Source of the DNA: Maricaulis sp963975345
GTDB taxonomy: Bacteria; Pseudomonadota; Alphaproteobacteria; Caulobacterales; Maricaulaceae
Length of the DNA stretch: 64,000 bases
Reading direction: 5' to 3'
Assembly: GCF_963975345.1 (NCBI RefSeq)
Contig: NZ_CAXBGE010000008.1
Location: 62,001-126,000 of the forward strand
In this document: positions 26,285 to 34,258 of the stretch, piece after piece
Position numbering within the stretch: position 1 is the stretch's first letter
How the letters are laid out: the number at the start of each line of letters is the position of its first letter
Program-made: the position numbers and the translations under genes
Notes under the pieces: generated by a model
Databases searched by the model: none
Seen by the model: only the letters and a program-made list of their open reading frames with translations
What the model was told of the DNA's origin: nothing

Positions 26285-27085
26285 CTATGGTGCTGTCACC
26301 GCGCCACGACGCCCCACGGTCAACCAAGCGATAATCGCGATGATCGTGCCGAGAAACACCAGACTGGTAATGGTCGTGCCCAGACCGAGGCCGCCATATT
26401 GGGCCGGCTGGGACAGAAGGTCGCCGAAAGAGGCCCCGAGCGGGCGAGTGAAGATATAGACCAGCCAGAAGCCAAGGATCGCATCCAGGCCGAGGAAGAA
26501 ATATCCGATCGCCAGCGAGGCGATGATCATCCCGAACAGGACACCCGTGGCGAGATAACCCAGACCGAATTGCTCGGCCACCAGATCGCCCGCCGCCGTT
26601 CCAAGGGCAAAGGTGAAGAGGATCGCCAGCCAATAAAAAGCCTCGCGCTTGGCGGTGAAAATGGCGTGGATGGACAGGGTTTTCTCGTAGGCGAACCAGA
26701 CGGCGAAAGTTGCCGCCAGCGCCACTGTGAAGACAATCGTCGTGGTCAGCAGCGAGACGCCGAGATTGTCGACAAGATTGTCGGTCACCAGTGTGCCGAC
26801 AATGCTGATCAGCACGACCGCCAGCCAATAGGCCCAAGGAACATAGCGCTTCTGGGCAAATTGCAAAACCAGGGCTCCGGCCAAAATCGAAGCCATCAGC
26901 AATGAGGTCGCCGTCAGCCCGAGACCAAGATTGACCGCCAGAAAATCGGCCGCCGTTTCGCCCATGGTGACGGCCATCAGTTTGATAAGCCAGAATTCAA
27001 CAGTGACCTGGGGTACGCGGTTGATCGGCGTCCGCGATGTCGGCATCGGCTTGGTTCCTTGGGCGAATGGGTTCGCAGCCATCAT
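26285..27085 (-). CDS. COG4705-like multi-pass membrane protein with internal duplication
   Basis: A 266-residue inner-membrane protein with about eight hydrophobic helices. The two halves are related: FWLIKLMAVTMGETAADFLA near residue 35 and FYWLAILFTFALGTAAGDLV near residue 148, each followed by a further helix set. This duplicated GETxxD / GTxxGD pattern is that of the uncharacterised membrane-anchored COG4705 family; function unknown. The first ATG (27085) overlaps the upstream gene's stop (ATGA); an ATG at 27082 is equivalent and MPTSRTP lies further in. Confidence 0.8.
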   Translation of the reverse strand: MMAANPFAQGTKPMPTSRTPINRVPQVTVEFWLIKLMAVTMGETAADFLAVNLGLGLTATSLLMASILAGALVLQFAQKRYVPWAYWLAVVLISIVGTLVTDNLVDNLGVSLLTTTIVFTVALAATFAVWFAYEKTLSIHAIFTAKREAFYWLAILFTFALGTAAGDLVAEQFGLGYLATGVLFGMIIASLAIGYFFLGLDAILGFWLVYIFTRPLGASFGDLLSQPAQYGGLGLGTTITSLVFLGTIIAIIAWLTVGRRGAVTAP

Positions 27086-27483
27086 GGCGTCACCGGCGCG
27101 CGGTTTTGCAAGCTCGTTTTCAGAGCGGACAGCGTTTCGTTGACGCGGACCGGCTCTGGCGCTGAAACCCGCAGCGCGGACAGGGCCGCATCGGCGGCAT
27201 CGTCAATGGCATGCCATTCGGCGGGATTGATCGGCTTCAAGCCGGTTTCATTATCATCCCAAGCGAGCTCGAAATCACGGATGCGGGTTTTCGCGGCTGC
27301 GAGATCGCCACCGGCGGCGAGAGCCTGCACATCGGTGACGATGATACGAAAAGCCGAAAGATCACCCAGATTGGCCGCCGGCGCGTCCACCGTGTGGCTC
27401 GCCTTGGCCTGCCAGATCATGAAGCCGCTGAAGGCAGCGACCGGCATAGCGATCAGGACGATGGCGAGAAGGAACTGTCTCAT
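27082..27483 (-). CDS. small membrane-anchored periplasmic protein
   Basis: A 133-residue protein with one N-terminal hydrophobic helix (MRQFLLAIVLIAMPVAAFSGF) and a helical, charged periplasmic part (DLSAFRIIVTDVQALAAGGD, AKTRIRDFELAWDDNE). The ATG at 27483 gives the membrane anchor; the longer frame adds a non-hydrophobic leader. It overlaps the COG4705-like gene by 4 nt, so both are probably made together and may act at the membrane as a pair. I recognise no named family; helical content resembles small sensor or metal-response periplasmic proteins, but this is speculation. Confidence 0.7.
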   Translation of the reverse strand: MRQFLLAIVLIAMPVAAFSGFMIWQAKASHTVDAPAANLGDLSAFRIIVTDVQALAAGGDLAAAKTRIRDFELAWDDNETGLKPINPAEWHAIDDAADAALSALRVSAPEPVRVNETLSALKTSLQNRAPVTP

Positions 27484-27594
27484 CAAGGCGCTCCGGTTTG
27501 GGTCGGCAAGGCGCGTGACCCGGAGCAACCATAGCGGATTGCACCAAGCGGATCAGGTATCCATTCCGTCATGGACGTGCGCCGGGTCGCCCGA

Positions 27595-27835
27595 CCGTAG
27601 CTGCGAGATGGCGAGCGGCCCTCCTTCGCCCTTCGGGCTTCGGCGCTAGCACTTACGACTCAGGAGTGGAACATTTGGGGCTCGCCCAGCCGTAGCTGCG
27701 AGATGGCGAGCGGCCCTCCTTCGCCCTTCGGGCTTCGGCGCTAGCACTTACGACTCAGGAGTGGAACATTTGGGGCTCGCCCAGCCGTAGCTGCGAGATG
27801 GCGAGCGGCCCTCCTTCGCCCTTCGGGCTTCGGCG
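27595..27835. repeat. 95-bp tandem direct repeat, 2.5 copies
   Basis: Two complete, apparently identical 95-bp units (27595-27689 and 27690-27784) and a partial third (27785-27835). Each unit starts ccgtagctgcgagatggcga and includes a small hairpin cgcccttcgggcttcggcg. The third copy runs directly into the hairpin that follows tRNA-Val. Short open frames read from this DNA (for example on the minus strand around 27748-27948) are by-products of the repeat. The 112 bp between 27483 and 27595 holds the start region of the membrane-protein operon and no other visible feature. Confidence 0.9.
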
Positions 27836-27840
27836 GGGCA

Positions 27841-27865
27841 GCCTTCGCTACTTCGCAGCGAAGGC
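27841..27865 (-). terminator. hairpin directly 3' of tRNA-Val
   Basis: A perfect 9-bp stem gccttcgct (27841-27849) / agcgaaggc (27857-27865), 7-nt loop, abutting the encoded CCA of tRNA-Val. It may terminate or process the tRNA transcript. A related hairpin follows tRNA-Leu at 36070-36101, so it also belongs to a dispersed repeat family. Confidence 0.6.
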
Positions 27866-27941
27866 TGGTGGGCGGTGACGGGCTCGAACCGCCGACCCTC
27901 TCGGTGTAAACGAGATGCTCTCCCAGCTGAGCTAACCGCCC
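27866..27941 (-). tRNA. tRNA-Val (TAC)
   Basis: Cloverleaf on the minus strand: acceptor GGGCGGT pairs with ACCGCCC, D-arm AGCTCAGCTGGGAGAGC, anticodon loop TTTACAC (anticodon TAC), T-arm GGTTCGAGCC, discriminator A and encoded CCA at 27866-27868. Confidence 0.97.
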
Positions 27942-28031
27942 GATCCATCAGGACACATCGACCTTAGCCGATCTGGAGGCGCTTTCTAGTCTGTCCATGG
28001 CCTCGAACGCAAGCCAAGACTACTGCGAGAC

Positions 28032-29183
28032 TCAATCCACCTTCACCCGGTCGATCCGGTCGGCGGCATAACAGCCGAGTATTTTGATTTCGCGAGTATG
28101 GGCTTCGAGTGTTTTGAGGCTGTCGCGCAGCTTGGGATCGTCGAGATGGCCCTCGACATCCATGATGAACATTTCCTCCCAAGGATTGCCGGCAATCGGG
28201 CGCGATTCCAGTTTCACCAGATTGATCCCATTATCGCGAAACCCTGTCAGCGCATCGACCAAAGCGCCAGGATCGTCGCGGGTGGTGAACATCAGCGATG
28301 TCTTGCACTCGACCCCGCGTGCCGGCAGCTTGCTGTCACGGGCCAGCACAATGAAACGGGTGATGTTCTGTTCGTGATCGCCAACCCCGTGCGCCAGCAC
28401 ATCAAAGCCGAACAGCTTCGCGGCATCCTCACCGCCAATGGCGGCGGCGGTGTCATCTTCCTCCAGCAGGCGTTCAAGCGCCCGCGTCGTGCTGGACGAC
28501 ATATGGGTTTCGATCTCGGGATGACCGGCCAGGTAGCGGCGCGATTGCGCCAACGCCTGCGGGTGACCGAAGACACGATTGATGCGGCCCGAGCCCGAGG
28601 CCTTGCCGATCAGGCAGTGATCGACACGTAGCATGAATTCGCCAGCGATTTTGGTGCGGCCCTCCAGCAGGATGTCGAACACTTCATTGATTGATCCGGT
28701 CGTGGTGTTCTCGATCGGCACGACGCCGTAATCGACGTCGCCGGTCTCGACGGCGCGGAAAATCGAGATGAAATCGCGCTTCGGTGACGGCACCACATTG
28801 GCATTGCGGCGCGCGAAAATCTTCTGGGCCGCGATATGGCTGTAGCTGCCCGGCCCGCCGAGATAGGCGACGCTAGCCTCATTGAGATCGGCATCGCGCA
28901 TCGAGTCGAAACGGGTGCGTTGCAGCCGGACTGAATTGTCGAACAGGGCGTGGAAGATCTGCTCGACCAATTCCCCGGAAATCCCCTGGGCCTTGGCGCG
29001 CTCGACGGCCTGGCGCAACACCGCCTGCTCGCGCTCGCGGTCCCGCACCGGCAGACCGGAACGGACTTTTTCGTCGACGATCGCCTCAACAAGGGCCGTG
29101 CGTCGGGCGATGGCATCTACGAGCTCGCGGTCGATCTGCGAAATCGATGTTCGGATATCATCGCGTGAAACTTGATCAGACAT
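28032..29183 (-). CDS. pheA: chorismate mutase / prephenate dehydratase (P-protein)
   Basis: Bifunctional enzyme of phenylalanine synthesis, 383 aa: chorismate to prephenate to phenylpyruvate. A type II chorismate mutase domain spans about residues 5-90 (ISQIDRELVDAIARRTALV), prephenate dehydratase about 107-285 (YLGGPGSYSHIAA, VPIENTTTGSINE, and the catalytic-site NITRFIV), and an ACT domain about 295-375 with both phenylalanine-binding motifs GALV and ESRP. Feedback inhibition by phenylalanine is therefore expected. The ATG at 29183 lies just after a terminator-like hairpin and leader peptide (see those entries). It is the last gene before tRNA-Val on the same strand. Confidence 0.97.
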   Translation of the reverse strand: MSDQVSRDDIRTSISQIDRELVDAIARRTALVEAIVDEKVRSGLPVRDREREQAVLRQAVERAKAQGISGELVEQIFHALFDNSVRLQRTRFDSMRDADLNEASVAYLGGPGSYSHIAAQKIFARRNANVVPSPKRDFISIFRAVETGDVDYGVVPIENTTTGSINEVFDILLEGRTKIAGEFMLRVDHCLIGKASGSGRINRVFGHPQALAQSRRYLAGHPEIETHMSSSTTRALERLLEEDDTAAAIGGEDAAKLFGFDVLAHGVGDHEQNITRFIVLARDSKLPARGVECKTSLMFTTRDDPGALVDALTGFRDNGINLVKLESRPIAGNPWEEMFIMDVEGHLDDPKLRDSLKTLEAHTREIKILGCYAADRIDRVKVD

Positions 29184-29198
29184 GGCCTGCCTCTTTTG

Positions 29199-29236
29199 TG
29201 AAAACGAAAAAGGCCTCCCCTTTTGGGGGAGGCCTC
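29199..29236 (-). terminator. pheA leader terminator (attenuator)
   Basis: On the minus strand a 10-bp perfect stem, AGGCCTCCCC (29235-29226) with GGGGAGGCCT (29220-29211), 5-nt loop, is followed by TTTTTCGTTTT. This is a strong intrinsic terminator placed only about 16-50 nt before the pheA start, between leader peptide and gene, the position of a classical attenuator. Its 5' arm can alternatively pair with an upstream leader segment. Confidence 0.85.
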
Positions 29237-29261
29237 GGAAACTCGCTGCTTGTCGCGCGCG

Positions 29262-29333
29262 CTAGCCGGCCACCGCCCCCAAAATGGTTGCGTTGATAAA
29301 ATAGCCGGCAAAATAGAGCGCTGCACAAGTCAT
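29262..29333 (-). CDS. putative pheA leader peptide (23 aa)
   Basis: Short frame ATG (29333) to TAG (29262) upstream of the attenuator. The peptide starts MTCAA and contains LYFAGYF, i.e. Tyr and Phe codons TAT TTT GCC GGC TAT TTT. The GCCGGC between the two Tyr-Phe pairs (29304-29309) can pair with a second GCCGGC (29265-29270) that overlaps the leader stop. A ribosome stalled for Tyr/Phe-tRNA would block this pairing and free the GGGGG...GGCC segment (29280-29268) to pair with GGCCTCCCCC (29234-29225), preventing terminator formation. No SD precedes the ATG. Confidence 0.7.
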   Translation of the reverse strand: MTCAALYFAGYFINATILGAVAG

Positions 29334-29372
29334 GGGTGGACTGTGCGGCGCTGTCTGCCCGGCGTCAATGGC
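29334..29372 (-). promoter_or_regulatory. possible pheA leader promoter (leaderless start)
   Basis: On the minus strand the leader ATG is preceded by TTGACGCC, matching the alphaproteobacterial -35 TTGACGS, then 14 nt and GCACAGTC, a 5-of-8 match to the -10 consensus GCTANAWC. Transcription would begin at or near the ATG itself, giving a leaderless leader peptide, as known for Sinorhizobium trpL. The -10 is weak, so this is tentative. Confidence 0.4.
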
Positions 29373-29404
29373 GCAGAACCGCGATGGCGCATATTTTATG
29401 CACG

Positions 29405-29434
29405 AAAAAGGCCGGGATCATCGATCCCGGCCTT
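29405..29434 (-). terminator. lon terminator
   Basis: On the minus strand, 33 nt after the lon stop: 12-bp perfect stem AAGGCCGGGATC (29434-29423) / GATCCCGGCCTT (29419-29408), 3-nt loop, continuing into T residues (CCTTTTTCG). It separates lon from the pheA leader. Confidence 0.9.
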
Positions 29435-29466
29435 CCAATTCCAATTCGATGCCAGCCTTTGACGGC

Positions 29467-31869
29467 TTAATGCGCGAGCTGAGCCTCGCCGCCATCGGGC
29501 GTTGCGGTCGCCATCCCGGCAAGTGCAGCCGCATCGGCATCGGTCCACTCGACCGCTTCGACCGGCTGGGTCAGGGCGCGGGCCAGAACTTCATCGGCGG
29601 TTTCCACCGGGATGATTTCCAGACCCTGTTTCACATTGTCCGGAATTTCCACGAGATCCTTCTCGTTTTCCTTCGGGATCAACACCGTCTTGACGCCGCC
29701 GCGCAGGGCCGCCAGCAGTTTCTCTTTCAGGCCGCCGATCGGCAGGACATGGCCACGCAGGGTGATCTCACCCGTCATCGCCAGATCCTTGCGCACCGGA
29801 ATGCCGGTCAGCACCGAAACAATCGCCGTCATCATGCCAACACCGGCCGACGGGCCGTCCTTGGGCGTTGCGCCTTCGGGGACGTGGACATGGATGTCGG
29901 TAGTGCGGAACACGGTTGGCCGGATGCCCATCGAAGGCGCCCGCGACTGCACGAATGAATTCGCCGCCGAGATCGATTCCTTCATCACATCGCGCAGATT
30001 GCCGGTCACCGTCATCTTGCCGCGACCGGGCATTTTGACCGCTTCGATCTGCAACAGATCGCCGCCGGCTTCCGTCCAAGCCAAGCCGGTGACGAGACCA
30101 ACACGATCCTCGCGCTCGGATTCGCCGAAACGGTATTTGCGCACGCCGGCGAATTCGCCGAGGTTTTCCGCCGTGATATCAACCCGCTCGACCTTGCCAC
30201 CTTGCAGGCGGCGCACTGATTTACGGGCCAGATTTGCAATCTCGCGTTCGAGATTACGCACGCCGGCTTCATGAGCGTAATAGCGGACCAGATCGCGCAC
30301 GGCGTCATCGGCCAGCGACCAGTCGCTTGGCGTCAGCGCGTGATTGACCATCTGCTTGGGGATCAGGTGACGCTTGGCGATCTCGAGCTTTTCATCTTCG
30401 GTATAACCGGCGATGCGGATGACTTCCATCCGGTCGAGAAGCGGTTGCGGCAGGTTGAGCGTGTTGGCGGTCGTCACGAACATGATATCGGACAGGTCAT
30501 AATCGACCTCGAGATAATGGTCGTTGAACGTCGCATTCTGTTCCGGATCGAGCACCTCAAGCAGAGCCGCCGACGGATCACCGCGATAATCGGCGCCGAG
30601 CTTGTCGATTTCGTCGAGCAGGAAGAGCGGATTGCTCGACTTGATCTTCTTCATCGACTGGATGATCCGGCCCGGCATCGAGCCGATATAGGTGCGGCGG
30701 TGACCACGGATTTCCGCTTCATCACGCACGCCGCCGAGCGACATGCGCACGAAATCGCGCCCCGTCGCCTTGGCAATCGAACGGCCGAGCGAGGTCTTGC
30801 CGACGCCCGGAGGACCGACAAGGCACAGGATGGGCCCACGCATTTTCTTGGTGCGCGCCTGGACGGCGAGATGCTCGAGGATGCGTTCCTTGACCTTTTC
30901 GAGGCCGTAATGATCGGCTTCGAGCACTTCTTCGGCGCGGGTCAGATCGTTTTTGAGACGTTTGCGCTTGCCCCAGGGCAGCGCCAGTATCCAGTCGAGA
31001 TAATTGCGCACGACGGTGGCTTCCGCCGACATCGGGCTCATCTGCCGCAGTTTCTTGAACTCGGCATCGGCCTTGGTGCGCGCTTCTTTCGAGAGCTTGG
31101 CTTCGGCGAGGCGGTCTTCCAGCTCGGCGAGTTCCTCGCGGCTGTCATCGCCCTCACCCAGCTCGCGCTGGATCGCCTTCATCTGCTCATTGAGATAATA
31201 TTCGCGCTGGGTCTTTTCCATCTGCCGTTTGACACGGCTGCGGATTTTCTTCTCAACCTGAAGAACGCCAATTTCGCCTTCCATCAGTCCGAGAATACGC
31301 TCAAGCCGGCGCGCCGCATCGGGTTGTTCCAGCAGCGCCTGCTTCTCATCGATCTTGACGGCGAGATGCGCGGCGATCGAATCCGACAGCTTGGCCGGAT
31401 CGCTGATCTGGGCCAGCGAGGCGAGCGCCTCGGGTGGAACTTTCTTGTTGAGCTTGACGTAATCGTCGAATTTGGCGGCAACGGTGCGCATTAGCGCTTC
31501 CAGCTCGGACGGGTCGCCAGTCTCTTCAACGATGGGCTCGCACATCGCCTCGTAGAAGATCTCATTATCAGTATAGCCGGTGATTTCGACGCGCACGCCG
31601 CCCTCAACCAGAACCTTGACTGTCCCGTCTGGCAATTTGAGCAATTGCAGCACTGAAGCGATGACGCCGGTGGCGTGGATGGCCGTATTGGCAGGCTCGT
31701 CATCGCCGGCCGTGCGTTGGGTCGCCAGCAGGATCTGCTTGTCAGCGCGCATGACTTCTTCCAGCGCCTTGACCGATTTTTCACGCCCGACGAAGAGCGG
31801 AACGATCATGTGCGGGAACACGACGATGTCGCGCAGCGGCAGAAGGGGAAGTGTCTTCATTTTGGACAT
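29467..31869 (-). CDS. lon: ATP-dependent protease Lon
   Basis: Homohexameric AAA+ serine protease of the cytosol, 800 aa. N-terminal substrate-binding domain (LPLLPLRDIVVFPHMIVPLFVG), coiled middle part, Walker A GPPGVGKTSL, Walker B FLLDEID, and protease domain with the Ser of DGPSAG and Lys in GGLKEKLLAA. The ATG at 31869 has GGAG 5 nt upstream (MSKMKTLPLLPL); the longer frame to 31944 is not supported. It lies downstream of clpX on the same strand, with a 145-bp gap. Confidence 0.98.
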   Translation of the reverse strand: MSKMKTLPLLPLRDIVVFPHMIVPLFVGREKSVKALEEVMRADKQILLATQRTAGDDEPANTAIHATGVIASVLQLLKLPDGTVKVLVEGGVRVEITGYTDNEIFYEAMCEPIVEETGDPSELEALMRTVAAKFDDYVKLNKKVPPEALASLAQISDPAKLSDSIAAHLAVKIDEKQALLEQPDAARRLERILGLMEGEIGVLQVEKKIRSRVKRQMEKTQREYYLNEQMKAIQRELGEGDDSREELAELEDRLAEAKLSKEARTKADAEFKKLRQMSPMSAEATVVRNYLDWILALPWGKRKRLKNDLTRAEEVLEADHYGLEKVKERILEHLAVQARTKKMRGPILCLVGPPGVGKTSLGRSIAKATGRDFVRMSLGGVRDEAEIRGHRRTYIGSMPGRIIQSMKKIKSSNPLFLLDEIDKLGADYRGDPSAALLEVLDPEQNATFNDHYLEVDYDLSDIMFVTTANTLNLPQPLLDRMEVIRIAGYTEDEKLEIAKRHLIPKQMVNHALTPSDWSLADDAVRDLVRYYAHEAGVRNLEREIANLARKSVRRLQGGKVERVDITAENLGEFAGVRKYRFGESEREDRVGLVTGLAWTEAGGDLLQIEAVKMPGRGKMTVTGNLRDVMKESISAANSFVQSRAPSMGIRPTVFRTTDIHVHVPEGATPKDGPSAGVGMMTAIVSVLTGIPVRKDLAMTGEITLRGHVLPIGGLKEKLLAALRGGVKTVLIPKENEKDLVEIPDNVKQGLEIIPVETADEVLARALTQPVEAVEWTDADAAALAGMATATPDGGEAQLAH

Positions 31870-32014
31870 GTATGCTCCATGCGCACCAAGGGGCCGATGC
31901 GTCGAGACCTGACGATGATCATGACTCGATCTGGCCCGGCGCAAGCGGGGGAAATCTATTGACGGCCGGGTGGCCGCCTCTCATGCCAACAGGTGGCGAT
32001 GCGAGGCGGCGACG

Positions 32015-33286
32015 TCAAGCACCCGTGCGTTTATCGTCTTTGCGTTCGGCATAGATCAGCAGCGGCTTGGCATTGCCTTCCACCACTTCGGCATTGACGA
32101 CGATCTCTTCGACCCCATCCATGCCGGGCAGATCAAACATGGTTTCCAGCAGAATGCCTTCCATGATCGAACGCAGGCCGCGTGCGCCGGTTTTGCGCAG
32201 GATGGCGCGTTTGGCCACCTGTTTCAGCGCATCCTCGGTGAAGGTCAGGCCAACGCCTTCCATGTCAAACAGGCGCTGATACTGCTTCACCAGCGCGTTC
32301 TTCGGTTCGGTCAGGATCTGGACCAGGGCGCCCTCGTCGAGATCCTCGAGCGTCGCGATGACCGGCAGACGGCCAACGAATTCCGGGATCAGGCCGAAAC
32401 GCAGCAAATCGTCCGGTTCAACCATGCGCAGGATATCGCCAGTGCGGCGGACATCAGGCTCGCGCACATCGGCACCGAAGCCGATTGAGGAGCCTTGGCC
32501 GCGCTGCGAGATCACCTTGTCCAGACCGGAGAAGGCACCGCCGACGACGAACAGGATATTGGTGGTGTCGACCTGCAGGAATTCCTGCTGCGGATGCTTG
32601 CGCCCGCCCTGCGGCGGCACGGAGGCAACTGTGCCTTCCATGATCTTCAGCAAAGCCTGCTGCACGCCCTCACCCGAAACGTCACGGGTGATGGATGGAT
32701 TGTCGGATTTGCGCGAGATCTTGTCGATCTCATCGATATAGACAATGCCGCGCTGGGCCCGCTCGACATTGTAATCGGCGGACTGAAGCAATTTGAGGAC
32801 GATGTTCTCGACATCCTCGCCGACATAACCGGCCTCGGTGAGTGTCGTGGCATCGGCCATCGTGAAGGGCACATCGAGGATGCGCGCCAGAGTCTGGGCC
32901 AACAGGGTCTTGCCGCAACCGGTCGGACCGATCAGCAGGATGTTGGACTTGGCCAGCTCGACATCGGAATTCTGGCTGGCATGGTTGAGCCGCTTGTAAT
33001 GATTGTGGACCGCAACAGCGAGCACGCGCTTTGCATGCGACTGGCCGATCACATAATCATTGAGGACTTCGTAGATTTCCTTGGGCGGGGGCACACCCTC
33101 CTTGGATTTGACCAGGGAGGATTTGTTCTCTTCGCGGATGATGTCCATGCACAGTTCAACGCACTCATCGCAGATGAAGACCGTCGGTCCTGCGATCAGC
33201 TTGCGAACCTCATGCTGGCTCTTGCCACAGAAGGAGCAGTACAGCGTGTTCTTGGACTCAGCGTCGCCGCCGGTTGTCTTACTCAT
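32015..33286 (-). CDS. clpX: ClpX, unfoldase subunit of ClpXP protease
   Basis: AAA+ unfoldase that feeds substrates to ClpP, 423 aa. The N-terminal zinc-binding domain has CSFCGK and CDECVELC (four Cys). Walker A GPTGCGKTLL, Walker B IVYIDEIDKI, and the ClpP-contacting IGF-type loop region IGFGADV are visible. It follows clpP on the same strand with a 155-bp gap that could hold its own promoter. In Caulobacter relatives ClpXP controls the cell cycle; here only the gene is seen. Confidence 0.98.
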   Translation of the reverse strand: MSKTTGGDAESKNTLYCSFCGKSQHEVRKLIAGPTVFICDECVELCMDIIREENKSSLVKSKEGVPPPKEIYEVLNDYVIGQSHAKRVLAVAVHNHYKRLNHASQNSDVELAKSNILLIGPTGCGKTLLAQTLARILDVPFTMADATTLTEAGYVGEDVENIVLKLLQSADYNVERAQRGIVYIDEIDKISRKSDNPSITRDVSGEGVQQALLKIMEGTVASVPPQGGRKHPQQEFLQVDTTNILFVVGGAFSGLDKVISQRGQGSSIGFGADVREPDVRRTGDILRMVEPDDLLRFGLIPEFVGRLPVIATLEDLDEGALVQILTEPKNALVKQYQRLFDMEGVGLTFTEDALKQVAKRAILRKTGARGLRSIMEGILLETMFDLPGMDGVEEIVVNAEVVEGNAKPLLIYAERKDDKRTGA

Positions 33287-33441
33287 GTCCGCTCCATTTC
33301 AAGTTCGGGCATCTTAGCGATACCCGCATTTCATTCGATCCTGCAACATCAAGGCCGAACTTTAGCGAAAGGTTTCCGCCTCTGCTTATTCGAGCATATC
33401 GCCACAGTCTGTATCAGGCCACTCCGCAGTTTCAGACCTGA

Positions 33442-34071
33442 TTACGTCTCAGGATTGTCCGGGTCGATCCGCTTGGCATAAACATGGTCAACCAATCCGA
33501 ACTCCTTGCCCTCATCCGCCGACATGAAATTATCGCGGTCGAGCGCCTGTTCGATCTCTTCATACGTGCGACCGGTGTGCTTTACGTAAATTTCGTTCAA
33601 CCGGCGTTTGATTTTCTGAATATCGGCGGCGTGACGCTCGATATCCGAGGCCTGGCCCCGAAATCCGCCGGAAGGCTGGTGAACCATGATGCGCGCATTC
33701 GGCGTCGCATAGCGCATTTCCGGATGACCGGCGGTCAGCAGAAGCGAGCCCATCGAGGCCGCCATGCCCATACACATCGTCGAGACCGGGCTGCGGATAT
33801 ATTGCATGGTGTCGTAGATCGCCAAGCCTGCAGAGACAACACCGCCGGGCGAATTGATGTAGATCGAGATTTCTTTTTTCGGGTGCTCGGATTCGAGGAA
33901 AAGCAATTGGGCCACGATCAGGCTGGCCATGTGATCCTCAATCGGACCGGTGATGAAAATGATCCGTTCCTTGAGCAGGCGGGAGTAGATGTCGAAGGCG
34001 CGTTCGCCCCGGCTGGTCTGCTCCACCACCATCGGAACCAGATTCATCATCACATCCTCGGGATTCTGCAT
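33442..34071 (-). CDS. clpP: ClpP protease proteolytic subunit
   Basis: Tetradecameric serine protease subunit, 209 aa. Catalytic Ser106 in MGMAASMGS and His131 in MVHQPSGG, with the usual INSPGGVVSAGLAIYDTMQ stretch and the Asp-containing ALDRDNFMSADE. The start MQNPEDVMMNLVPMVVEQ is typical of alphaproteobacterial ClpP with a short propeptide. It sits between tig and clpX, the widely conserved tig-clpP-clpX-lon order. Confidence 0.98.
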   Translation of the reverse strand: MQNPEDVMMNLVPMVVEQTSRGERAFDIYSRLLKERIIFITGPIEDHMASLIVAQLLFLESEHPKKEISIYINSPGGVVSAGLAIYDTMQYIRSPVSTMCMGMAASMGSLLLTAGHPEMRYATPNARIMVHQPSGGFRGQASDIERHAADIQKIKRRLNEIYVKHTGRTYEEIEQALDRDNFMSADEGKEFGLVDHVYAKRIDPDNPET

Positions 34072-34200
34072 ATCAAGCTCCTTGGGCCATCGCCCTTTAT
34101 TAGATAGGGACGATTCTCGTCACGCACGAGGTTGAACTATTGCGGGCGTTGCCGATGCGCGCAAGACGCAGGCTGCAGCGCGATGTGCGATGATCCGGGC

Positions 34201-34240
34201 AAAAAAAACGCCGGTGCGAAACCACACCGGCGTCTTTTTC
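34201..34240. terminator. bidirectional terminator downstream of tig
   Basis: 9-bp stem acgccggtg (34208-34216) / caccggcgt (34225-34233), 8-nt loop, flanked by eight A on the left and CTTTTT on the right. On the minus strand it reads as a strong intrinsic terminator with eight T after the stem, 20 nt past the tig stop. It leaves clpP with a separate promoter in about 34072-34200. Confidence 0.9.
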
Positions 34241-34258
34241 ATCAATGGCCCCGAATGA

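Noticed and set aside
27595..27835. CRISPR-like interpretation of the 95-bp repeats
   Set aside because: Units are contiguous with no unique spacers and no cas genes are nearby.
27748..28182. Short minus-strand frames around tRNA-Val
   Set aside because: They read through the tRNA and the 95-bp repeat; the peptides are translated repeat DNA.
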